Source: Betaproteobacteria bacterium (lineage in GTDB: Bacteria > Pseudomonadota > Gammaproteobacteria > Burkholderiales > Casimicrobiaceae). Taken from it: a stretch of 5,069 nucleotides of DNA. The notes beneath the pieces are model-generated. The model was not told where the DNA came from, did not search any database, and worked only from the letters and a program-made list of their open reading frames with translations. Shown in pieces: positions 1-5,069 of this stretch. The stretch is taken from contig VBCZ01000348.1 in NCBI GenBank assembly GCA_005889025.1, positions 1-5,069 of the forward strand, read 5' to 3'. How positions within the stretch are numbered: the stretch's first letter is position 1; each line of letters starts with the position of its first letter. Made by a program: the position numbers and the translations under genes.

Positions 1-198
1 GAGAGCCGCATTGCGAGCCTGCTTCCCGGGCTCTTCCTCGCGCGGATCGACGGCAAGTCTCCCGTCGAATACATCACCGACGAGCGTGACAAGCGCATGG
101 TGCGCGACACGGCGCGCCCGCTGATCGAGAGACCACCGGCACACCTCGCCGAAATTTCGACGCGCTGGCGAAGGGCGCTTGCGCTCCCGCAACTCTGA
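1..198 (+). CDS. C-terminal fragment of a probable phosphotransferase (APH/kinase-like fold)
   Basis: Frame 1 is open from the window edge to a TGA at 196-198 and gives the last 65 residues of a protein whose start lies outside the window. The segment PGLFLARIDGKSPVEYITDE followed by a helical tail resembles the extreme C-terminus of proteins annotated as aminoglycoside phosphotransferase / methylthioribose-kinase-like. These commonly end with a LARxDGKSPVEYL motif and then a short helix. The catalytic region (HxD and DFD-type motifs) is not in the window, so substrate and activity cannot be judged. The family call rests on recognition of this one motif. The gene is separated from the response regulator by 96 bases with their own promoter-like element, so the two need not be co-transcribed. 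It could also be another enzyme sharing this C-terminal motif. Confidence 0.6.
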   Translation, partial: ESRIASLLPGLFLARIDGKSPVEYITDERDKRMVRDTARPLIERPPAHLAEISTRWRRALALPQL

Positions 199-232
199 AG
201 CTGACATATGTAGCGTGCGTAAGCGCATGCCA

Positions 233-266
233 TTGTCGCGCGCGCACAGGCAAGGCGGTTTAGAAT
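233..266 (+). promoter_or_regulatory. Candidate sigma70-type promoter of the response regulator gene
   Basis: TAGAAT at 261-266 matches five of six bases of the -10 consensus TATAAT and lies 28 bases before the ATG at 295. The best -35-like hexamer is TTGTCG at 233-238 (four of six), but its 22-base spacer is longer than usual. The -10 is therefore the credible half, and the promoter may depend on an activator or be weak. A TAGAAT box shortly before a start codon is common in betaproteobacterial promoters; that comparison is from general knowledge. Confidence 0.4.
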
Positions 267-294
267 CACGCCATCCGGAAGCGAAGGACAGGCA

Positions 295-1014
295 ATGCGC
301 TTCGCGATCATCGACGACCATCCATTCGTGTTGGACGCGCTATCCATCATCATTTCGTCGATGGAGAAGAGACCGTCGGTCAGCGGCTTCGGATCGCTGG
401 AGCAATTCGAGCAAGCCGTCGGCAAAGGCGACACGTTCGACCTCGTCCTGCTCGACCTCGGCATACCCGGGTATACCGGATTGGGATCGCTGCGCAGGTT
501 TCGCGCGCTTGAATCGCTGATGCCGGTGGTCGTCATCTCGGCGTCGGATGACCGCGCCACGATCCTCGAAGCGCTGGATCTGGGCGCGATGGGTTTCATT
601 CCCAAGACTTCCGGGCGCGACGTCCTGATGCGCGCGCTGGAGCTGATTCTGGCGGGTGGAATCTACATTCCTCCGCAGGTTTTGCAACGGCAGGAAGAGG
701 CGTTAGCGAGGGCACCGGCTCGTGTGGAGGAGCCTGTCGCGCAAACGCATCCGAAAGCAACGGCATTTTCCAGCCTGACCCAGCGCCAGTGCGACGTGCT
801 GGAGCTCCTGGTGAAAGGCCTGCCCAACAAGCTGATTTGCCGAGAGCTCGATCTTTCGCCGAACACCGTGAAGAGCCACATAAGCGCGATTTTTCGCGCA
901 CTGAATGCGACCAATCGAACACAGGCCGTCATCGCCGCACAAAGCGGCGGGTTCAGGGTCGGCTATCCACGCAGTAGTTACGGCGCGAGCGGCGAGGGGC
1001 CTTCGCACTCCTAG
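295..1014 (+). CDS. NarL/FixJ (LuxR-type) two-component response regulator, DNA-binding
   Basis: Complete 239-residue cytoplasmic response regulator. Residues 1-125 form a receiver domain: acidic pair D7/D8, phosphoacceptor D54 in LVLLDLGIPG, switch residue S82 and conserved K104. A linker rich in Ala, Glu and Pro (about 128-157) leads to a GerE/LuxR-type helix-turn-helix (about 160-218) with LTQRQCDVLELLVKGLPNK, then SPNTVKSHISAIFRAL and NRTQA. All landmarks of the family are present, so it should be phosphorylated on D54 and bind DNA as a dimer. The last 20 residues are a polar tail beyond the usual end. The ATG is supported by AAGGA at 284-288 with six bases of spacing. The gene ends eight bases from the convergent hybrid kinase, the most obvious partner. 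Domain calls are firm; kinase pairing and target genes are inferred. Confidence 0.95.
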   Translation: MRFAIIDDHPFVLDALSIIISSMEKRPSVSGFGSLEQFEQAVGKGDTFDLVLLDLGIPGYTGLGSLRRFRALESLMPVVVISASDDRATILEALDLGAMGFIPKTSGRDVLMRALELILAGGIYIPPQVLQRQEEALARAPARVEEPVAQTHPKATAFSSLTQRQCDVLELLVKGLPNKLICRELDLSPNTVKSHISAIFRALNATNRTQAVIAAQSGGFRVGYPRSSYGASGEGPSHS

Positions 1015-1022
1015 GGGCGGCT

Positions 1023-2873
1023 CTAAGTCTGCGAGCGCGGCGAGCCGTTGCCCTTGATCTTGAAGTTCACGAGCGTGCGAAGCTTGGCGGGCATGACCGG
1101 CTTGAGCAAATAGTGGAATCCTTTTTCCTGCGCGATCGACACCAGTTGCGGACTGGCGCTGCCGGTGATGAGAATCGCGGGTATGTCCCGCCCGAAGCGC
1201 TGACGAATCGAGTCGATGGCATCGAGTCCGTCGCCGCCGCCAGGCAGCCTGTAATCGGCGATGACGAGATCGGGCGCTGACGCCATCGCGACGACCGCGC
1301 TCCGCGCCTCGTCGACGGTCGCGTAGCCGAGGACATTCATCCCCCATCCTGCGAGCAGCGATTTCATTCCGGCCTGGATCTCGACATCGTCATCGATGAC
1401 CACCACGGTCTTGCCGGAAAGCTGCCCCGGCTCGATCGCCGGTTCGACTGGCTGACGGCGAACCATCGGCGGCTCCCTTCCTGCCGGCACCTTGAGGCGG
1501 AACATCGACCCCCAGCCGGGACGAGACACCATGGCAAGCTCGTGGCCGAGCAAAGCGCACAGCCGCCTGACGATCGACAGCCCGAGCCCGAGTCCCTTGC
1601 GCCGGTCGCGTTCGGGGTTGGCGAGCTGAACGAACTCCTCGAATATGCGCTCCTGCTGGTCTGCGGGTATGCCTGGGCCGGTGTCCCACACTTCGAGCCA
1701 AGGCACCCCTCCACGCATCCGGCATGACACCAGAACGCCGCCGCTGCTCGTATAGCGGATCGCGTTCGAAATCAGGTTTCTCAGGGTGCGCTCGATGAGA
1801 ACGGGATCGCTGAACAGGAATGTGCTTCGCGCACGGAATCGAAGCGACAGATCCTTGGCCGCGGCCTCCGCGTCGAACTCCAGGCGCAGCTTGTCGAAGA
1901 GCTGCCGAATGGAGAAGTGCACGGGCTTTGCCACGATCGTGCCCGAATCTAATCTCGACATGTCCAGCAACTCGTTGAACAGTCCTTCCAGCGCTTCCAT
2001 CGACGCGCTGATGGTGTTGGTGAGCGCGATCACGTCGGGATCCTTCACCTTCTCGGCCAAAGAGCCCGCCAGCAGCCCCATGGCGTGCAGAGGCTGCCTC
2101 AAGTCGTGGTTGGCCGCGGCGAAGAACTGCGTTCTGGACCGGTTGGCCGCTTCCGCCTGTGCCTTCGCGGCTTCCGCGACCTGCCTCGCACGATCCAGTT
2201 CCTCGTTCTGCGACGCGAAGCGTTTCATCATGGCCTCGTTTTCGAAGCGATTGCGCAAGGACTCGATCAGGATCCTGTGATAGCTCCGGCCGAAGGAAAT
2301 CAGCGCGATCGTGACGACGAAGGAGATGAACGCCAGGGTCAGGTTGTCGGTCGTGCCCTCGACCAGATTGCGCACCACCAGCGGCCCCATCGCTGGAAGT
2401 ATGAATGCGTAAAAGGACGGCAGATGGGCACCGATGAGCAGCAGCGCCGCGGATGTGACGCTCACGACCATCGCCATGAGGAAGGCCTGGTGGACCGGGG
2501 AGTCCGGCACGAAGAGGAGAAGCGAACCGGCTCCCCACAGCATGCCCGATATCCCCGAGCCGATCGCCCAGAGCGTGGCCCACCGCGCGACCGTGCGCCG
2601 ATCCGGAACCCGGTGGTTGAACCGATGACGGAGATAGAGCCGCCATACCTGGTTGCCCATCATGCACGCCGCCCAGACCAGCAGGACGTGTGTCGGAATG
2701 ACGGACCAGAGCACGACGACGACCACCGCCACGGCAAGCAGTACGCCGCCCGTGGAGACCAGGAGCCCGCCGTAGAGCAGCCGCACCTGCTCGGCCTGAA
2801 TCCGCTCATCGAGCAGTGCGCGGTTGCTTTCCCTTTCCTGTGCAACCGGGGCCGGGGGCGATGCCGGATTCAT
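1023..2873 (-). CDS. Membrane-bound hybrid sensor histidine kinase (6-TM input, DHp-HATPase, C-terminal receiver)
   Basis: 616-residue hybrid kinase. A short soluble N-terminus is followed by about six hydrophobic helices (roughly 34-58, 62-80, 98-121, 128-148, 152-170, 177-196) with very short loops, so there is no sizeable periplasmic sensor domain. A charged Ala/Glu-rich coiled-coil linker (about 205-248) leads to the DHp H-box NHDLRQPLHA with H256. The HATPase domain has N-box N370, G1 DTGPG at 397-401 and G2 GLGLGLSIV at 427-435. The C-terminal receiver (about 488-608) has D494/D495/D496, phosphoacceptor D540, T570 and K591. No Hpt domain is present. The frame is open 60 codons further upstream, but that stretch is coding sequence of the enzyme gene. 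I chose ATG 2871-2873 because it forms an ATGA overlap with the enzyme's stop and begins just before the first helix. No Shine-Dalgarno precedes it, which points to translational coupling. The ligand is unknown. Confidence 0.93.
   Translation of the reverse strand: MNPASPPAPVAQERESNRALLDERIQAEQVRLLYGGLLVSTGGVLLAVAVVVVVLWSVIPTHVLLVWAACMMGNQVWRLYLRHRFNHRVPDRRTVARWATLWAIGSGISGMLWGAGSLLLFVPDSPVHQAFLMAMVVSVTSAALLLIGAHLPSFYAFILPAMGPLVVRNLVEGTTDNLTLAFISFVVTIALISFGRSYHRILIESLRNRFENEAMMKRFASQNEELDRARQVAEAAKAQAEAANRSRTQFFAAANHDLRQPLHAMGLLAGSLAEKVKDPDVIALTNTISASMEALEGLFNELLDMSRLDSGTIVAKPVHFSIRQLFDKLRLEFDAEAAAKDLSLRFRARSTFLFSDPVLIERTLRNLISNAIRYTSSGGVLVSCRMRGGVPWLEVWDTGPGIPADQQERIFEEFVQLANPERDRRKGLGLGLSIVRRLCALLGHELAMVSRPGWGSMFRLKVPAGREPPMVRRQPVEPAIEPGQLSGKTVVVIDDDVEIQAGMKSLLAGWGMNVLGYATVDEARSAVVAMASAPDLVIADYRLPGGGDGLDAIDSIRQRFGRDIPAILITGSASPQLVSIAQEKGFHYLLKPVMPAKLRTLVNFKIKGNGSPRSQT
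2870..2873 (-). promoter_or_regulatory. ATGA stop/start overlap coupling the radical SAM and kinase genes
   Basis: On the minus strand these four bases read ATGA: the TGA ends the radical SAM gene and the ATG starts the kinase. The twenty bases before the ATG are pyrimidine-rich (GCCTCGCTCGCCACCGTCCA) with no recognisable Shine-Dalgarno. The kinase is therefore probably translated by ribosomes terminating on the enzyme gene, which would tie the amounts of the two proteins together. Confidence 0.75.
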
Positions 2874-4438
2874 TGGACGGTGGCGAGCGAGGCTGCGCGG
2901 TGATCGCCACGCCGGGCAATCATGCCGATGGCCGCGGGCGACGGCTGATGCGCTGCGATCCACATCGGCAGGATCGTTCCGTGGGAATCGCTTACGCGCC
3001 ATGGTTCCATGACGGCGGCGCGTTGCGACTCTGAATCGAAGTCGGCGTCGCAAAGCGGGACCTGCTGCGACTCAGGGTAGGGCTTTTCGCTTCCGGTGAC
3101 GAATGTCCGGTCCGCGGTCAGCGGCGGCAGATCGAACAAGGACTCGTACAGCGATGCCAGCGGCGAGAAAATAAAGCCGCGTCGGACAAGCGGCGGCACG
3201 TCGTGGAGGATTTTCCGGCAGGCGCGGCGGAACGAATAAACGCTGCGATGCAGCCGCGTGTACGCATCGACGAATTCGGTCACGCTCGCGTGACGCGGCT
3301 CGGTCACCAGCGTGTAGCCGTTGAAATCCTGCAGCAGCGCGTTGGGTAAGAGCTTCGCGCCATCGCCATGCAGGATGTCGTAGAAGTGCGGCGTGCCCGG
3401 AAACGGTGTTTCGAATGAAATGTATGTCGGCATGATCAAGCCGCAGTCGACGAGGTGCTGCGGGATCGTCTCGATATACTCCAGCGAGTCATGCAACGGG
3501 CTCAGCATGAGTCCTGCGGCAACCAGTATTCCGTGTCGATGGCAGCGTTCGATGGCCTGACGGACCTTGTGCACGACGTTCTGGCGCTTCGCCATCGCCG
3601 CCAGCGTGTCGTCGTTGAAGCTCTCCAGGCCGACGAACACGAACCGGCAGCCGCTGCGGCTCATCGCCGCCACCAATTCTTCCTGACAGATGATGTTGAA
3701 CGTCACGCAACATGCCCAATTCAAATTGAATGGCTTGACCGCCGAACAGAACTCCCGGAGGTAGGGCAGGCTGCCGCCGAGGTTATTGTCGTAAAACGCG
3801 GCGACGCGCCGTTTCAGCGGCGACCAGCTCCGACTCACGAGCTTGGCCGACGCGCGGAGGTCGCGCCGCACGTCATCGAGGTCGCGGGTGTTAAATCGCG
3901 TGCCCACACCGGTTAGGGAGCAGAAGCGGCACGCGAACGGGCAGCCTCGCGTGATTTCCATGCTCTGCGGGATGACCTGCTGACTGGCGATCAAATCGAA
4001 CCGCGGTGTCGGTGTCGGGCGCGGGCTCGATTCCGAGGCCACGTATCTTCGTTTCAGCTCGTTTCGCAGGAAATCTTCGCAGACTCGCGGCACCGTGGGC
4101 TCCGGGTCACCGACGACGACCGCGTCGAAGAAGGGCTCGCAGAGCTGCGGATACAGCGTGGCCATCGGGCCGCCCAGGACGGTCTTGGCGCCTCGGCGGC
4201 GCCAATAGTGGGAGATTTGCCGCGCGCGATCGAAATCGGAGTGCAGCGACGACAAGAAAAGCAAGTCGTACTCGCGCGTCCAGTCGGGGTCCGTCCAAGT
4301 GTCGTTGATGATCTCGCAGCAGGCGTCGGGAGGCAGCAGTGCGGCAATCAGCGCACCGATCTGCGGCTGGATCATTCCGCGGTGATGTCGCCCCAGCCGA
4401 TGGTAATCGCTGTAGACCGAGATGATGCCGACTCTCAT
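2870..4438 (-). CDS. Cobalamin-binding-type radical SAM protein (class B-like), substrate unknown
   Basis: 522-residue cytoplasmic enzyme. Residues 1-130 resemble a B12-binding Rossmann domain: N-terminal MRVGIISVYS strand, GGPMATLYP at 89-97, and DAVVVGDPEPT at 105-115 in place of the usual GEGE. No DxHxxG motif is seen, which is not unusual in radical SAM relatives. The radical SAM core has the [4Fe-4S] motif C166-x3-C170-x2-C173 in RGCPFACRFCS, then LESFNDDTLAAMAKRQN at 271-287 and the late-barrel motif FETPFPGTPHFYDIL at 342-356. Members of this broad family perform methylations, ring rearrangements and other radical chemistry on lipids, antibiotics, cofactors or RNA. I do not recognise the subfamily. 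About 445-522 is a polar, low-conservation-looking tail. ATG 4436-4438 is supported by AGGGGA at 4443-4448, four bases away. It is coupled to the downstream kinase by ATGA, suggesting a shared job, possibly making or modifying the sensed molecule (inference). Confidence 0.9.
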   Translation of the reverse strand: MRVGIISVYSDYHRLGRHHRGMIQPQIGALIAALLPPDACCEIINDTWTDPDWTREYDLLFLSSLHSDFDRARQISHYWRRRGAKTVLGGPMATLYPQLCEPFFDAVVVGDPEPTVPRVCEDFLRNELKRRYVASESSPRPTPTPRFDLIASQQVIPQSMEITRGCPFACRFCSLTGVGTRFNTRDLDDVRRDLRASAKLVSRSWSPLKRRVAAFYDNNLGGSLPYLREFCSAVKPFNLNWACCVTFNIICQEELVAAMSRSGCRFVFVGLESFNDDTLAAMAKRQNVVHKVRQAIERCHRHGILVAAGLMLSPLHDSLEYIETIPQHLVDCGLIMPTYISFETPFPGTPHFYDILHGDGAKLLPNALLQDFNGYTLVTEPRHASVTEFVDAYTRLHRSVYSFRRACRKILHDVPPLVRRGFIFSPLASLYESLFDLPPLTADRTFVTGSEKPYPESQQVPLCDADFDSESQRAAVMEPWRVSDSHGTILPMWIAAHQPSPAAIGMIARRGDHRAASLATVQ

Positions 4439-5001
4439 GTTGTCCCCTGACGAAGCGAATTATGCGTTGCCCCGGGGCGCAAGGCACTCACCAAAAAGGG
4501 TGAAAGTGTGACGCCTGCTCGGGTGAGACGTTTGCGTCCCGGGAGACGCGAAGGCCGGCCTGGCCATGGCGAGCCTATGTTACTCGTTGCGCTGGAGCGC
4601 GCAGATGCGTTTATCGCGAGCATGCGGGACGCGCAGGCGAGCGCGGCCCAAAGGCGTTGCATGCCGGCGTTCATCGATTCGCTCGATATCGGCGCGCCGC
4701 CATGCGCCTGTCCGAGTGCCGGTTTGCGATGGGCGAGCTCCAAAGATGGCGCCAGGACCAGGGTATGGCCGTCCGGCAGGGAGAATGTCTTTTTCGCACG
4801 GGTCCAGACGTGCGCGCGGGCCCAGCCGGCGAGCGCCGCGAACAGCAGCGAAGCGAATATCGTCGTCATGGGTGAGACGTTGGAAGACGAGAGCATCATG
4901 GCGACGGCGAGTGCGGCGCGCTGGACACGGACGACAGGGTCTCCGTGAAGGAGCCGCGCGCCTGCAATCAGGTTTCCAGTGGGGTACATGACGGCTCTCA
5001 A
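4435..5001 (-). CDS. Uncertain small hypothetical protein upstream of the radical SAM gene (may run past the window edge)
   Basis: The minus-strand frame is open from the window end (5069) to a TGA at 4435-4437. The stop overlaps the ATG of the radical SAM gene in an ATGA junction, the same arrangement as between that gene and the kinase. The listed TTG at 4999-5001 is arbitrary: ATG at 4987-4989 and 4867-4869 are alternatives, and the real start may lie beyond the window. None has a convincing Shine-Dalgarno. From the 4869 ATG the product begins MTTIFASLLFAALAGWARAHV, a possible single membrane helix or signal-like segment, followed by a more ordinary stretch containing FSLPDGHTLVLAPSLELAH. 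The C-terminal third is Arg/Ser/Pro-rich and unconvincing. I recognise no family. Wobble positions of this frame coincide with those of the opposing plus-strand frame 4508-4948, so third-position GC cannot tell which strand is coding. One or neither may be real. Confidence 0.3.
   Translation of the reverse strand: MRAVMYPTGNLIAGARLLHGDPVVRVQRAALAVAMMLSSSNVSPMTTIFASLLFAALAGWARAHVWTRAKKTFSLPDGHTLVLAPSLELAHRKPALGQAHGGAPISSESMNAGMQRLWAALACASRMLAINASARSSATSNIGSPWPGRPSRLPGRKRLTRAGVTLSPFLVSALRPGATHNSLRQGTT
4459..4464 (-). promoter_or_regulatory. Candidate -10 element for the radical SAM-kinase operon
   Basis: On the minus strand these bases read CATAAT, five of six to the -10 consensus, 20 bases before the ATG at 4438. 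Initiation about seven bases downstream would leave a leader of roughly 14 bases that still holds the AGGGGA ribosome site. No good -35 hexamer lies at 16-18 bases. That interval holds an inverted repeat instead, so an activator-dependent or repressor-controlled promoter is possible. If the upstream minus-strand frame is a real gene, this would be an internal promoter. Confidence 0.3.
4467..4482. repeat. GC-rich inverted repeat just upstream of the radical SAM gene
   Basis: TTGCCCC followed by GGGGCGCAA forms a near-perfect palindrome centred on CCCC/GGGG; the perfect core is GCCCCGGGGC at 4469-4478, and the outer TTGC/GCAA match with a two-base insertion. It abuts the candidate -10 and lies where RNA polymerase or a regulator would bind. 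No T-tract follows on either strand, so it does not look like an intrinsic terminator. A protein-binding site is the more natural reading, but chance palindromes are frequent in GC-rich DNA. Confidence 0.35.
4485..4508. repeat. Second imperfect inverted repeat upstream of the radical SAM gene
   Basis: CACTCACC, a six-base AAAAAG loop, then GGTGAAAGTG, which pairs back with a two-base bulge. It lies immediately beyond the first palindrome, so the two repeats together occupy about 42 bases. As RNA it would form a small hairpin; as DNA it could be an operator. It also holds the Shine-Dalgarno-like AAGGG of the competing plus-strand frame starting at 4508. Confidence 0.3.
4508..4948 (+). other. 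Competing plus-strand open frame, possible small hypothetical gene
   Basis: A 146-codon frame starts with GTG at 4508-4510, preceded by AAGGG at 4496-4500 with seven bases of spacing, a better ribosome site than any on the opposing strand. The first 20 codons are Arg-rich and use AGA and CGT, unlike the confident genes here. From the internal ATG at 4577 the translation becomes more protein-like (MLLVALERADAFIASMRDAQ). It is mutually exclusive in practice with the minus-strand candidate at 4435-5001. I see no recognisable domain. If real, it would be divergent from the radical SAM gene and share the repeat-rich 4439-4507 interval as a control region. Confidence 0.2.
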
Positions 5002-5069
5002 AGCACCAGCGGCTTCGCGTGACCGGCGGTCAATCGCCGCTCGACCCGCCGATCGTGCCCGCGTCCGAG

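Noticed and set aside
179..520. 113-residue plus-strand frame overlapping the start of the response regulator
   Set aside because: It overlaps the receiver domain in another frame and gives a Ser/Arg-rich translation typical of a shadow frame.
990..1040. Possible bidirectional terminator between the convergent genes
   Set aside because: I found only a short CCTAGG palindrome and GC-rich sequence with no stable stem followed by a T-run on either strand.
703..1347. 214-residue minus-strand frame spanning the convergent gene ends
   Set aside because: It overlaps the well-supported 3' ends of both the regulator and the kinase and gives an Arg-rich translation without recognisable features.
1390..2667. 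425-residue minus-strand open frame
   Set aside because: It is an alternate frame inside the kinase gene with an Arg/Gly/Ala/His-rich translation and no motif.
2085..2903. 272-residue plus-strand open frame
   Set aside because: It lies antisense to the kinase gene, whose helices, H-box and HATPase motifs are unmistakable. Its translation is rich in His, Arg and Glu with no domain, as expected of a GC-rich shadow frame.
2874..3053. 60-codon upstream extension of the kinase frame to an earlier ATG
   Set aside because: The extension overlaps the C-terminal coding sequence of the radical SAM gene, is Arg/His-rich, and adds nothing domain-like; the ATGA start at 2873 is much more natural.

Overview
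The window is GC-rich chromosomal DNA with strong G/C preference at codon third positions. Protein style (NarL-type regulator, hybrid kinase with an NHDLRQPLHA H-box, a TAGAAT -10 element) suggests a proteobacterium, most likely a betaproteobacterium of the Burkholderiales type. That placement is an impression from the sequences, not a database result. I see no RNA genes, insertion sequences or CRISPR arrays.

Layout: bases 1-198 hold the C-terminal end of a plus-strand gene that looks like a phosphotransferase/kinase-fold protein. After a 96-base gap with a plausible promoter comes a complete plus-strand NarL/LuxR-type response regulator (295-1014). Eight bases further on, in convergent orientation, ends a minus-strand hybrid histidine kinase (1023-2873) with about six N-terminal membrane helices, a DHp/HATPase core and a C-terminal receiver. 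Its ATG overlaps the stop codon of a minus-strand cobalamin-binding-type radical SAM enzyme (2870-4438) in an ATGA junction. Upstream of that enzyme (4439-5069) coding is uncertain. A minus-strand open frame runs in from the window edge and ends in a second ATGA overlap with the enzyme, while a competing plus-strand frame with a good Shine-Dalgarno covers the same bases.

Working model: the radical SAM enzyme and the membrane hybrid kinase are one translationally coupled unit, and the convergent response regulator is the likely output partner. The order synthase-like enzyme, then 6-TM hybrid kinase, next to a regulator recalls CqsA/CqsS, Lqs and Phc small-molecule signalling loci. The enzyme could make or modify a molecule (for example a lipid-derived one) that the kinase senses. 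The enzyme's product and the kinase's ligand cannot be read from sequence, so this part is inference.
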